In this document: piece by piece, positions 25,304-33,652 of the stretch
Numbering within the stretch: position 1 is the stretch's first letter
How the letters are laid out: every line of letters starts with the position of its first letter
NCBI GenBank assembly: GCA_965199005.1
Contig: CBDAQK010000006.1
Coordinates: forward strand, 3,097,223 to 3,161,222
Origin: LMUY01 sp965199005
Lineage (GTDB): Bacteria; Pseudomonadota; Alphaproteobacteria; Acetobacterales; Acetobacteraceae
Direction of reading: 5' to 3'
DNA length: 64,000 nt
Translations under genes and position numbers: made by a program
Notes under the pieces: model-generated
Databases searched by the model: none
What the model was told of the DNA's origin: nothing
The model's input: only the letters and a program-made list of their open reading frames with translations

Positions 25304-26218
25304 TCAAGGGGAATCGCCGGCCGGCGCCTGGATGGTTTTGACGGCGAGGGCGCTCCATGGCACCGCCGGCACGGTCTCCGTCGCGCAGGTGAAATCGACG
25401 GTGCCTCCTGTATTGATGCCTTCCGCGGCGTTGGCGTAGAAATAGGCCTCTATATTGCCACTCAGCCTGTTATCGCCGTCAGGCCACACGGTGTACTGGT
25501 ATTGGAAGCTCATCCCTCTCCGGGGCGACTCTCCCTTGCCGGTCCATTGCACCATCTTGCCCACTTCATTCACCGGAGCCAGCAGGGGCTCGCCGCCGTC
25601 GTAGAACTTGACCCAGGGCGTGCCGTCATCGGGCTTGCGAAAGAAGACGGCCTGCACCCAATGGTGCCCGCCATAGGCAGGGTGGTTGCGTATCCCTTCC
25701 TTCACGACGTCTCCCGTGCAGGTCCTTTGCAGCATGGTCTCGAGGATCGGCGACTTCACCGGGTCGTTCGCTATGGTGAAGGGTCGCGGGGAAGGGGCGG
25801 GCGGCGTATAGCTGGCCGCCACCGGCTCGTCATGCCGATGCGCCAGGACATAGTGCAGCGTGAGGTCGATATCGGCCTCGGGCGCGCCCGCCGCGAACGG
25901 CCGCACGAACCCGCCGCGGAACGCCGCGGCGCCGGCCGTGTCAAGCGACGGTGATCCCGAGCCGTCCACCACGTTGACCGACCAGATCCGGCCATCGGGA
26001 AGGACCTGGAGGTGGATCTTGACCGTGCCACCCTCATCGCTGCTCGACGCGTGCCGTGGATAGTAGGCGTGCAAATCCCACCAGGCCTGCAACTGCCGCA
26101 GCACGTCGCGGTGGCTCGGGTCCGCCGGCGGCTCCGGGTTCACGATGCTGAAGTCCTGGGACAGGGCAGCCAAAGGCACCAGGGCGAAGGCCGCGGCCAA
26201 AGCAAACGACGACCGCAT
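25304..26218 (-). CDS. Periplasmic protein with TonB C-terminal-like domain
   Basis: This 304-residue protein has a signal peptide (1-20, ending AALSQ). Residues about 35-125 follow the TonB C-terminal domain pattern: LQAWWDLHAYYPRHASSSDEGG, VKIHLQVLPDGRIWSVNVVDGSGSPSLDTAGAAAF. There is no N-terminal membrane anchor or proline-rich spacer, so it is not a classical energy transducer. The C-terminal half (about 150-304) is unrecognised, with a Cys pair. It probably acts in the envelope, perhaps with the secreted hydrolase encoded next to it. Confidence 0.72.
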   Translation of the reverse strand: MRSSFALAAAFALVPLAALSQDFSIVNPEPPADPSHRDVLRQLQAWWDLHAYYPRHASSSDEGGTVKIHLQVLPDGRIWSVNVVDGSGSPSLDTAGAAAFRGGFVRPFAAGAPEADIDLTLHYVLAHRHDEPVAASYTPPAPSPRPFTIANDPVKSPILETMLQRTCTGDVVKEGIRNHPAYGGHHWVQAVFFRKPDDGTPWVKFYDGGEPLLAPVNEVGKMVQWTGKGESPRRGMSFQYQYTVWPDGDNRLSGNIEAYFYANAAEGINTGGTVDFTCATETVPAVPWSALAVKTIQAPAGDSP

Positions 26219-26351
26219 CTCGGCTGCCTCCTTTCCTGTGACGCTACTCTCTGTAGCACTACAACCCGTGCAGGAAGGATGTCCAGGAGTTTCTGCAAAT
26301 CAGGGGTAGCGGCGCAGGGTTGCAGGCTGTGCCGTCGCAGTCGGGACGGGG

Positions 26352-26459
26352 CCTAGCCGTGTCCACGCGCAGGTCGATGTAGACGTAGAGCACGTCCACG
26401 GCGAGGTTGATCAGCACGTAGATCAACAGCACCACCAGGATGCAGCCCTGGATCAGCGG
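26352..26459 (-). pseudogene. Relic of a DppB-type ABC permease C-terminus
   Basis: The minus-strand frame reads LIQGCILVVLLIYVLINLAV, then DVLYVYIDLRVD. This is the characteristic last membrane span and tail of peptide ABC permeases (usual form xxLxYVLxNLxVDxLYxxxDPR). No start or remaining permease sequence is present. It abuts the second copy of the 129-bp repeat, so the binding-protein signal sequence runs straight into the permease end. This shows a deletion inside a duplicated peptide-transport operon. Confidence 0.6.
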
Positions 26460-26584
26460 CGGCGGGCAGCGGCAGCAGCAGGGCCAGCCAGAGTGCGAAC
26501 CGCGTCATCTCAGCCCTCCGCATGCAGGTGCCGCACCATGAACTCCATCGCCTGGCGCAGGAAGTAGGGATTGGTCCGGACGGT
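26456..26584. repeat. 129-bp direct repeat, copy 2
   Basis: This is the near-identical copy of 23532-23660; the two visible differences lie in the peptidase part. Here the binding-protein start is fused to permease relic sequence on one side, and the peptidase end to unrelated sequence on the other. Confidence 0.9.
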
Positions 26585-26801
26585 CGTCCAATGCGTCAAA
26601 GCCGGTTCCGCTGCGCTCTGCCGGCCGGTCGTCGCGTCCACGACGGTGACCACGATGTCGGCGTTGTCTCCCGCCGGAACCAAACGTGTCGCTCTGCTCA
26701 ACCCGATGCGGCCGCACCTGCGGGTTGCGCGGGTGCTTGCGCAGATTGGCAGCCAGGTAGCGCTCGGCCCGGAGGCGGCGCGTCTCGGCGAGGTCGGTCA
26801 T
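26505..26801 (-). pseudogene. Composite broken ORF ending in S9 peptidase tail
   Basis: A frame opening at ATG 26801 (MTDLAETRRLRAERYLAANL) could be the true beginning of some gene. About 70 codons later it enters the copy-2 S9 peptidase tail in the wrong frame. In the right frame (to 26510) the tail reads TVRTNPYFLRQAMEFMVRH. No single frame makes a sensible protein, so I treat this as recombination debris. The remaining bases up to 26965 hold nothing I can recognise. Confidence 0.4.
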
Positions 26802-26965
26802 TCCGGTTGCAGCTCCCGCAGCATTTGCCCGCATTCTACGCGGGATCGGCGGCGCAAACTCACCAGGGAACGAGCCAGCCGAGGTGACCGACGTCGTGCA
26901 GACGGCGCTACGACCGAGGGGAGGCATGGCACCCCTTGGTCTTCGTGGGTGATCCCAGGGAGTAG

Positions 26966-27661
26966 TCAGTCCGTGGAGGAGGCACCGTCCGCATCGGACG
27001 CAAGGTGTGACGGCGCGGAACGCCTGGCGGTTCGACCGCGCTTCGGTTGCTCCGGCCAGGTTGCCATGGCGGCGTCCGCGATGGCCAGGACGTGGGACCG
27101 GGTGGCGCCGTCCCGGGCCAGCGTCGACATGCCCTGGATGACCGCCATGACCAGCCCGGCCAGGGCCGCCGCATCTGCCCCCGGCGGCAGTTCGCCGGCA
27201 GCGATGCCGTGCTCGATCCGCTGGCGCAGCCGCTGCTCGACCGCGCGCCGTATGGCGGCGAGCGCCTCCTGGACCTCAGCGGCTTCCGCAGAACAGCTGA
27301 TGGCCGACGTGGCGAGCAGGCAGCCGGGCGGCGTGTCCTCCCCGGTGAAGCCGGCCGCGGCGGCGGTCAGCAGCTCGAGCGCCGCCGCACGCGCCGTGGC
27401 GGCAAGGTCGATGATGTCGTCCGCGCTGCGTCCGCCGGACACGTAGAGCCCGACCGCTTCCAGGAACAGCCGCTTCTTGTCGCCGAACGCGGTGTAGATG
27501 CTCGGCGGCGTCACGCCCAGCGCTGCCGTCAACGCGGCCAAGGACGTGCCTTCATAGCCGTGCCGCCAGAACAGCAGCATGGCTTGGCGTAACGCCACGT
27601 CGCGGTCGAAGGACAATCGCCGACCACCCTTCCGGCGCACGGGCGAAGACGCGTCTTCCAT
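26966..27661 (-). CDS. TetR-family transcriptional regulator
   Basis: This 231-residue protein starts at ATG 27661. The N-terminal HTH (about 20-65) reads ALRQAMLLFWRHGYEGTSLA, ALTAALGVTPPSIYTAFGDKKRLF, which is the TetR DNA-binding pattern. The ligand-binding domain contains GCLLATSA, common in AcrR-like members with TetR_C_16-type ends. It has a long basic/serine-rich C-terminal tail. It is divergent from an SDR gene with a dyad in the shared 83-base promoter region, so it most likely controls that gene and itself. Confidence 0.9.
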   Translation of the reverse strand: MEDASSPVRRKGGRRLSFDRDVALRQAMLLFWRHGYEGTSLAALTAALGVTPPSIYTAFGDKKRLFLEAVGLYVSGGRSADDIIDLAATARAAALELLTAAAAGFTGEDTPPGCLLATSAISCSAEAAEVQEALAAIRRAVEQRLRQRIEHGIAAGELPPGADAAALAGLVMAVIQGMSTLARDGATRSHVLAIADAAMATWPEQPKRGRTARRSAPSHLASDADGASSTD

Positions 27662-27702
27662 AGTAGTCACTATGTTTTCCTTGACCTCGACGATCAAGCG
27701 CC

Positions 27703-27717
27703 ATAAAGCAACTTTAT
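27703..27717. promoter_or_regulatory. Candidate TetR operator
   Basis: ATAAAG-CAA-CTTTAT is a perfect 6+3+6 palindrome between the divergent TetR and SDR genes. It is flanked by offset AGCGC/GCGCT arms. A TTGACC box at 27681-27686 lies just upstream on the SDR side. Placement over the promoter suggests repression. Confidence 0.6.
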
Positions 27718-27744
27718 CGAGCGCTACGTTATAGGAGAATGGTG

Positions 27745-28485
27745 ATGTCTGGTCTTGCCGGTAAAGTGGCGATCGTCACGGGGTCGTCGAAGGGCATCGG
27801 AGCGGGGATCGCCGAGCGCCTGGCGGCGGACGGCGCCTCCGTCGTGATCAACTACTCCCGCTCGACCGAGGCGGCGGCGCAAGTCGTGGACCGCATCGCG
27901 GCAGCCGGCGGGGCCGCCTTTGCGGTGAAGGCGGACATCGCGAAGCCGGCCGAGATTCAGCCGCTGGTCGACGCCACGCTGCAGCGCTTCGGCAGGCTCG
28001 ACATCCTGGTCAACAACGCCGGGGTCTACCGAGTCGACACGCTCGACACCGTCACGCCCGAGAGCTTCGACGAGCACTACGCGTTGAACGTCCGCGGCTT
28101 GCTGCTCACCACCCAGGCGGCCGCCCGGGTGCTCCCCGAGGGCGGCGTGGTCGTCAACATCAGTTCGGGGTTGGCGAAGAGCCCCTATCCCATGGTGCAT
28201 GTCTACAGCTCGACCAAGGGCGCGGTGGACACGCTGACCCGCTCGCTGGCCATGGAACTCGGCCCGCGCAAGATCCGCGTCGTGGGCGTGGCGCCGGGCT
28301 TCACCGCGACGGAGGGCAACGCGGAGTCAGCCAAGGGGATGACGGACTTCCTGGTGGCCAAGACCCTGCTGGGCCGCGTGGGCCTGCCGCGCGACATCGC
28401 GGCCTTCGTCGCATACGCCGTGTCGCCCGACGCGGACTGGATCACCGGCAGCACGGTGGACGTGGCGGGCGGCATGATCTTCTGA
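27745..28485 (+). CDS. Classical SDR oxidoreductase (FabG-like)
   Basis: This 246-residue protein starts at ATG 27745, which stands seven bases after GGAG; the ATG at 27739 is too close to it. It has coenzyme motif TGSSKGIG (12-19), LVNNAG (about 89-94), catalytic Ser140/141 in NISS, Tyr154 and Lys158 in VYSSTK, and VAPGFTATE. The sequence at the end of strand 2 (INYSRST) suits NADPH. The substrate is unknown. TetR/SDR divergent pairs are usually inducible detoxification or catabolic units. Confidence 0.92.
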   Translation: MSGLAGKVAIVTGSSKGIGAGIAERLAADGASVVINYSRSTEAAAQVVDRIAAAGGAAFAVKADIAKPAEIQPLVDATLQRFGRLDILVNNAGVYRVDTLDTVTPESFDEHYALNVRGLLLTTQAAARVLPEGGVVVNISSGLAKSPYPMVHVYSSTKGAVDTLTRSLAMELGPRKIRVVGVAPGFTATEGNAESAKGMTDFLVAKTLLGRVGLPRDIAAFVAYAVSPDADWITGSTVDVAGGMIF

Positions 28486-28636
28486 CGCCGTGCGTCCGCC
28501 GGAGGCTACCGCGCCGCCGCCATCCCGCATCGGCCCCGCGAACTCCGGCTGCCCCAGCACCCGGCGTGCGCAGACCCGGGCGTCGAAGGCCGGGTCAGCG
28601 GATCGAAGAACGGTCCGGCACCGCCGTAAGAGTCGG

Positions 28637-29800
28637 CTACGCCTCGCCCCCCTTGCGGTAGGGCGAAAACTCCGTCTCCAGCTCCTTCATGCCCGCCAGC
28701 ACCGCCGGGCGCTCGCGTTGCAGGAAGTCGTCGATCGCCCGGCTCAGCCCGGCGTGGCTCAGCCAATGGGCGGAGTAGGTGGGTTTCGGCAGGTAGCCGC
28801 GCTGGATCTTGTGCTGGCCCTGCGCACCCGCCTCCACTCGCTGCAGTCCGTGTTCGATGGCGAAGTCGATCGCGCGGTAGTAGCACAGTTCGAAGTGCAG
28901 GAACGGCCACTCGCCCTTGCAGCCCCAGTTGCGGCCATACAGCGCCGTGCGCCCCATCAGGTTCAGCGCGCCCGCCACCGGTTCGCCATGGTGTTCGGCC
29001 AGCATCAGCACCACCCGGTCCCCCAACCGTTCTCCCAGCATGGCGAAGAAGCGCTTGGTGAGGTAGGCGCTGCCCCATTTCCGGTCGACGGTGGATTGAT
29101 AGAAGCGGTAGAACGCGTCCCACTCCCGCCGCCCGATCTCCGGCCCGCGCAGGGTGCGGAACGCCAGCCCGGCATCGTTCGCGTCCCGGCGTTCCCGCCG
29201 CAGGACCTTGCGCTTGCGTGACGACAGCGCGCCGAGGAAGTCGTCGAAGCTGCCGTAGCCTGCGTTTTCCCAGTGGTATTGCTGGCCCAGCCGCTGCAGC
29301 CAGCCGGCGCGGCCGAGTGCCTCGTACTCCGCCTCGCTGCAGAACGTCGCGTGCACGCCGGACAGCTTCAGCTCGCCGCAGGCCTGCACCAGCGCCTGCG
29401 CCAGCGCCTCCGGCGGCACGCCGCTGCCCGGGCGGCACAGCAGCCGCGGGCCGGGCACCGGGGAGAACGGCACCGCAACCTGGAGCTTGGGGTAGTAGTC
29501 CCCGCCCGCCTGCTCGAACGCGTTGGCCCAGCCGTGATCGAACACGTATTCGCCGTAGCTGTTGGATTTCGCATACATCGGCGCGGCGGCCAGCAGCTGC
29601 CCGGCCCCATCACGCAACGCCGCGTGCTGCGGCAGCCACCCGGTGCGCGGACCCGCCGACCCGCTATCCTCCACCGCCGACAGGAAGGCATGGCTGACGA
29701 ACGGGTTGTCATCCCCGGCGCAGGCGTCCCACTCGGCCGGGTCGACCGACGCGATCGACGGGTGCAGGCTGAGCGTGAAAACGGGTGAGCCGTCGGGCAT
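28637..29800 (-). CDS. GNAT-fold protein, DUF482 / COG3146 (peptidoglycan-type acyltransferase-like)
   Basis: This 387-residue cytoplasmic protein belongs to the DUF482 family of FemAB/GNAT-like proteins common in Proteobacteria. Visible landmarks are DDNPFVSHAFLSAVEDSG, GEYVFDHGWANAFEQAGGDYYPKLQVAVPFSPVPGPRLL (in parts), HWENAGYGSFDDFL, SSRKRKVLRRER and FELCYYRAIDFAIEHGL. Its activity is not established. It lies 42 bases after ridA on the same strand and may be cotranscribed with it. Confidence 0.9.
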   Translation of the reverse strand: MPDGSPVFTLSLHPSIASVDPAEWDACAGDDNPFVSHAFLSAVEDSGSAGPRTGWLPQHAALRDGAGQLLAAAPMYAKSNSYGEYVFDHGWANAFEQAGGDYYPKLQVAVPFSPVPGPRLLCRPGSGVPPEALAQALVQACGELKLSGVHATFCSEAEYEALGRAGWLQRLGQQYHWENAGYGSFDDFLGALSSRKRKVLRRERRDANDAGLAFRTLRGPEIGRREWDAFYRFYQSTVDRKWGSAYLTKRFFAMLGERLGDRVVLMLAEHHGEPVAGALNLMGRTALYGRNWGCKGEWPFLHFELCYYRAIDFAIEHGLQRVEAGAQGQHKIQRGYLPKPTYSAHWLSHAGLSRAIDDFLQRERPAVLAGMKELETEFSPYRKGGEA

Positions 29801-29842
29801 GCGCGATCATATGGCAGCGCAGCAAACCGCCGCCAGTGTCGA

Positions 29843-30307
29843 TTACCGGACGGCGAACATGCCCTCGACCTCGACCGCGGCGTCACCGGGCAGCGCCGGC
29901 ACCCCGATGGTTGAGCGCGCGTGCCGCCCGGCCTCCCCGAACACCGCCACCGCCAGGTCGGACGCGCCGTTCATGACCAGCGCGTGCTGGCTGAAGCCGG
30001 GCGGGCTGGCGACGAAGCCGCCCAGGCGCACAACGCGCACCACCCGGTCCAGGTCGCCCTCGCAGGCGGTGCGGAGGTGCACCAGCACGTTGACGAGGCA
30101 GAGCCGCGCCGCCTCCTGCCCCTGCTCGACCGACACGCCCTCGCCCAGCTTGCCGGTGACGGCGATCTTGCCGTCCCGTGCGGGGACTTGGCCGGACACC
30201 ACCACCAAGTCCCCGGTGCGGACGAACGGCACGTAGTTGGCCATCGGAGCCATAGGCTGCGGCAGGGCGATGCCCAGCTCGGCAAGGCGCGCCTCTACGA
30301 GGCCCAT
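29843..30307 (-). CDS. RidA family protein (YjgF/UK114-like subgroup 1)
   Basis: This 154-residue protein is longer than classical RidA (about 130) and has the subgroup features LGIALPQPMAPMANYVPFVR, LVVVSGQVPARDGK, and GQEAARLCLVNVLVHLR. RidA proteins hydrolyse reactive 2-aminoacrylate-type enamines; this subgroup is less well characterised. The C-terminus ARSTIGVPALPGDAAVEVEG keeps the conserved Arg and Glu. The start overlaps the stop of the TSCPD gene by one base, so the two are translationally linked. Confidence 0.9.
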   Translation of the reverse strand: MGLVEARLAELGIALPQPMAPMANYVPFVRTGDLVVVSGQVPARDGKIAVTGKLGEGVSVEQGQEAARLCLVNVLVHLRTACEGDLDRVVRVVRLGGFVASPPGFSQHALVMNGASDLAVAVFGEAGRHARSTIGVPALPGDAAVEVEGMFAVR

Positions 30308-31755
30308 CAGCCGGCCACCAGGCGCAGGGCGACACGGGCACGGCGGCGCGGCAGGTCCAAGGGCAGCAAGGGCGTCTCCTCCGGTTGGGGCGGCAGGTCG
30401 GCGTCGTCCGCCGGCACGACCTGGCCAAGATAGCTCGCGGCAAGCGAGCGGACCACGTAGTCCGGGATGGAACTGGCGCGGTCGACCGCCGGGTCACCCT
30501 CCACCGCGCCGGCCGGGGCGAAGCGGGCATGCGCCAGCGCGTCCACATAGGCGGCCAGCGGCGTGCCGTGCTGCAGCCCGACGGACAGCGCGGCGGCAAA
30601 GGCGTCCGCCAGGCCGCGCGCCACGGCACTCTCCCGCGGCAGCGCCAGGCCGACCTCGCCCAGCCGGCCGTCGGCATACTCGCCGGTGCGCAGGAAGACC
30701 CGGTGGCCGCCGACCGCGGCCTTCTGCGTGTAGCCGCGGCGGCGCGCCGGCAGCTCCTCCCGTCGCGCGTCGTTGGCGGGCGACGGTGCGGGGGCGGGGC
30801 GGGGCGGCATGGCATGCAGCAGCGGGGCGACCGCATCGTGCATGGCGGCGTGGTCCGCCACGGAGGCTGCCGGCACCACCGCCTCCCCGGCCAGTGCCGC
30901 GGCCAGCGCCGCGTCCTGCGAGATGCCGCGCGCTTGCAGCCAGGCCCGGGTCGCGCGCAGCAGCCCCTGTGACCCCACCGGTGCGAAGGCCGGGGCGATG
31001 CCGCCCGTCTCCACCCCCAGCAGCGCGTCCGCCGCGCCGGGCGCCAGGATGGCGGTGCCTGGGCGGGCCCCGCCGCTGCGCATCGCCGCGGCCCGTGCCG
31101 CCGCCGCCGCCAGGCCCGGCACTGCACACCGCCCCGGCGGCGCCGGCCAGGCGGGCACCGCAGCCAGCAAATCCAGCTGCGGCCCGGCCAACACCGCGTC
31201 CACGCGCCCGCGCAGGACACCGGCCAGGCAGGCCGCCACGTCGCGCGCCGCCTGCGTGGCATAGTCCAGGCCGAGCGCCGCCAGCAGGCCGGCGAGGTCC
31301 GCCATCGCCACGGCGTAGCGCGCGGCCTGCGGCAGGAGGAGGTGGAGCGCCTGCGCCGCGTCCGTCGCGGCCTGAGCGAACGCATCCACGTCGAACCCGG
31401 CGGAGACGTCGTGGAACGCCGGCAGGTTCAGGGTGAAGCCAGGCAGGTCACCCGGCGTGCCGCGCCAGACCCCCGCCGTCGGCGCGGCCCGGCGCAGCAG
31501 CAGCAGGGCATGCAGGCGCTCGGACAGGCCGGCGATCCCTGCCTCCCGCGCGCGCAGGGCCACCGGCGTGATCCAGGCCTGCGCCAGCGCCGGCAGCGAG
31601 ATCCGGGCGTCGCCGGGCGCCAGCGCGCACATCGCGGACGCCGCCGTGTCGTCCCACGCCGCGGGGAGGCGCACCGGCCGGCTGGGAGCGTCCGGATCGG
31701 CGGCCGCCTCCGTCTGCCGCAGCCGCACGCCCTGCCAAGCCCGATCGGTCTTCAT
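30307..31755 (-). CDS. Stand-alone TSCPD-domain protein related to B12-dependent ribonucleotide reductase C-terminus
   Basis: This is a 482-residue protein. The C-terminal part (about 350-460) reads RRRGYTQKAAVGGHRVFLRT, GEYADGRLGEVGLALPRE, GLQHGTPLAAYVDALAHARF, then IPDYVVRSLAASYLG. This closely follows the TSCPD region at the end of class II ribonucleotide reductase NrdJ. The N-terminal 340 residues are alanine-rich and mostly helical. They lack an obvious NrdJ catalytic barrel or its active-site cysteines. It is therefore not a working reductase. A nucleotide-binding or regulatory role is conceivable. It is coupled to ridA. Confidence 0.75.
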   Translation of the reverse strand: MKTDRAWQGVRLRQTEAAADPDAPSRPVRLPAAWDDTAASAMCALAPGDARISLPALAQAWITPVALRAREAGIAGLSERLHALLLLRRAAPTAGVWRGTPGDLPGFTLNLPAFHDVSAGFDVDAFAQAATDAAQALHLLLPQAARYAVAMADLAGLLAALGLDYATQAARDVAACLAGVLRGRVDAVLAGPQLDLLAAVPAWPAPPGRCAVPGLAAAAARAAAMRSGGARPGTAILAPGAADALLGVETGGIAPAFAPVGSQGLLRATRAWLQARGISQDAALAAALAGEAVVPAASVADHAAMHDAVAPLLHAMPPRPAPAPSPANDARREELPARRRGYTQKAAVGGHRVFLRTGEYADGRLGEVGLALPRESAVARGLADAFAAALSVGLQHGTPLAAYVDALAHARFAPAGAVEGDPAVDRASSIPDYVVRSLAASYLGQVVPADDADLPPQPEETPLLPLDLPRRRARVALRLVAG

Positions 31756-31836
31756 GCCTCCACGCTAGCCGGCCGCAGCCGCGCCGGAAAGCCGCATTTT
31801 GCGTCCGGCAGCGCTCCTGCCACCAAATCCTGTGGA

Positions 31837-32619
31837 TTACGGCTCTTCGCCCATGGACCAGATCATGGACAGCACCTGCTCGCGCGCGGCGACGAAATCA
31901 GGCCGGCTCTTCACCACGCGGATGCCTTCGTCGGCGTGCTCGCGGGCGAAGGGCATGGCGAGGCGGGCGACGATGCGGCCCGGGCGGGGCGACATGACGA
32001 CGACCTCCGTGCCGAGGTAGACGGCCTCCTCGACGGAGTGGGTGATGAATACCACCGTCATGCCGGTGCGCCGCCAGACGGCGTGCAGCTCCTCCTGCAT
32101 GCGTTCGCGCGTCAGGGCGTCCAGCGCACCGAACGGCTCGTCCATCAACAGCACCTTGGGCTCGTTGCAGAGCGCCCGGGCGATGGCGAGCCGCTGCTGC
32201 ATGCCGCCCGACAACTCGTAGGGGTAACGGTCCCGGAACTCCCACAGCCCGGTGGTGCGAAGCCAGCGTTCGACGCGCTGCGCGGCAAGGCCGGCCGATT
32301 GGCGCGCCATGCGCGGGCCGAACCCGGCATTGGCGGCCACGGTGAGCCAGGGGAACAAGGCAGGCTGCTGGAACACCACGCCGCGTTCCGGGCCGGGCCC
32401 GGTGACGGGACGGCCGTCCACGGAGACGACGCCGGTGGTGGGCGGCAGGAAGCCGGCCAGCGTCTGCATCATCGTGGTCTTGCCGCAGCCGGACGGGCCG
32501 ACGATGCAGATGAAGTCACCCTGGGCGAACCCGAGGTCGGCCCGTTCCAGCGCACGCACCGCCGACGGCCCGGCCCCGTAGCGTACCGAGACGTCGGCGA
32601 ACTGGACGAATGCCGTCAA
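31837..32619 (-). CDS. Nitrate/sulfonate/taurine-type ABC transporter ATP-binding protein
   Basis: This 260-residue ATPase starts at TTG 32619, overlapping the binding-protein stop as TTGA. It has Walker A GPSGCGKT (41-48), Q-loop VVFQQPALFPWLTV, signature LSGGMQQR (136-143), Walker B VLLMDE (156-161) and ITHSVEEAVYLG, all typical of TauB/SsuB/NrtD proteins. It energises import by the two adjacent permeases. It is the last gene of the operon 35262-31837. Confidence 0.93.
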   Translation of the reverse strand: MTAFVQFADVSVRYGAGPSAVRALERADLGFAQGDFICIVGPSGCGKTTMMQTLAGFLPPTTGVVSVDGRPVTGPGPERGVVFQQPALFPWLTVAANAGFGPRMARQSAGLAAQRVERWLRTTGLWEFRDRYPYELSGGMQQRLAIARALCNEPKVLLMDEPFGALDALTRERMQEELHAVWRRTGMTVVFITHSVEEAVYLGTEVVVMSPRPGRIVARLAMPFAREHADEGIRVVKSRPDFVAAREQVLSMIWSMGEEP

Positions 32620-33629
32620 GCGAGCGCCTTGGCGAGGAAGCTGGTATCCGTCGCCTTCTGGAACGCCTCCAGCGCCGGGGCGGCCTTGATGGATTTCTGT
32701 TCCACCAGGAAGTCCGCGGTGCCCTTCAGCACGTGGGCGAACTTGCCGGGCGCGGCCGGGGTTCCGCCAAGCCACGCGGGCGTGACCTGCTGGGACAGCG
32801 GCACGAAATCGTACTCCTTCATGTCGGCCAAGGCCACGGCGGGGGCGACGCCAGCCTGCTTGGCGACGATGTCGGCGGTCTTCTCGGGCTCGGCGCCGTA
32901 CATCGACAACGCCCGGCCATAGGCCTTGAGGAAGCCCACGACCGCGTCCGGATATTGCTGGGCGAAGGCGTCGCGGACGATGATGAGGTCGGCGATGACG
33001 TAGCCCGCCTTGTCCAGCGACTCGTAGGTGGGGAACACGCTGCCGCCGTCGGCGAGGATCTTGCTTTTGGCGGGCGCCCAGACATAGGCGGCGTCGATGT
33101 CGCCCCGGCTCCAAGCGGCGACGATCGCGGGCGCCTTCATGTCCAGCACGGTCACGTCGCGCTGGGTGAGGCCGTTGACCTTGAGGAAGCCGAGCAGGCG
33201 GAAATGGCTGGTGGAGCCGAACGGGGTGGCGACCTTCTTGCCCTTGAAGTCGGCGGGGGCCTTGATGTTGGCGGCGGTGCGGACCGTCATCTCCTCGGCC
33301 GGGCCGATGTTGTCGACCATGCCGATCAGCTTGAACGGCAGCTGCTGGGAGATGCCGGCGGCGGTTGCGGCGGAGCCGGTGGCCAGCCCGATGTCGCAGC
33401 TGCCCGCGGTGACGGCGGTGTTGATGTCGGCGCCGCTGCCCATCTCGGTCCAGTTCAGCTTGCCGCCGGCCCCGGCCTCGAACCAGCCCTCGCCCTTGGC
33501 GAGCATGGTGGGCTTGGTCTCGGTGAAGAAGCCGATGTTGACCGTGGCGGGCGCGGCGGCCCGGGCGCCACCCGCGAGGACGAGGCCGGCCCCGATGCCG
33601 GTGAGTGCGGCGCGGCGGGTCATGGGCAT
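32616..33629 (-). CDS. Taurine/nitrate-type ABC substrate-binding protein
   Basis: This 337-residue protein starts at ATG 33629 with GGAG seven bases upstream. The N-terminus MPMTRRAALTGIGAGLVLAG has a twin-arginine-like basic pair and hydrophobic core, so Tat or Sec export is possible. The mature part shows the NMT1/TauA-like pattern: VNIGFFTETKPTMLAKGEGWF, GSGADINTAVTAGSCDIGLA, FKGKKVATPFGSTSHF and AYVWAPAKSKIL. The ligand is unknown; sulfonates, taurine, or pyrimidine-like compounds are known for relatives. Confidence 0.9.
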   Translation of the reverse strand: MPMTRRAALTGIGAGLVLAGGARAAAPATVNIGFFTETKPTMLAKGEGWFEAGAGGKLNWTEMGSGADINTAVTAGSCDIGLATGSAATAAGISQQLPFKLIGMVDNIGPAEEMTVRTAANIKAPADFKGKKVATPFGSTSHFRLLGFLKVNGLTQRDVTVLDMKAPAIVAAWSRGDIDAAYVWAPAKSKILADGGSVFPTYESLDKAGYVIADLIIVRDAFAQQYPDAVVGFLKAYGRALSMYGAEPEKTADIVAKQAGVAPAVALADMKEYDFVPLSQQVTPAWLGGTPAAPGKFAHVLKGTADFLVEQKSIKAAPALEAFQKATDTSFLAKALA

Positions 33630-33652
33630 GTGCGATCTCCTTTGGCGATGGG

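Noticed and set aside
24259..26218. The hydrolase/TonB gene pair as a composite transposon
   Set aside because: The flanking 129-bp repeats are parts of host genes, contain no terminal inverted repeats, and no transposase is present.
30237..31436. Plus-strand frame of 399 codons over the TSCPD gene
   Set aside because: The composition is almost only Arg, Pro, Ala and Gly, typical of antisense in G+C-rich DNA; the minus-strand frame has a recognisable domain.
30307..31755. Functional B12-dependent ribonucleotide reductase
   Set aside because: The protein is far too short and lacks the catalytic barrel motifs; only the C-terminal TSCPD part is recognisable.
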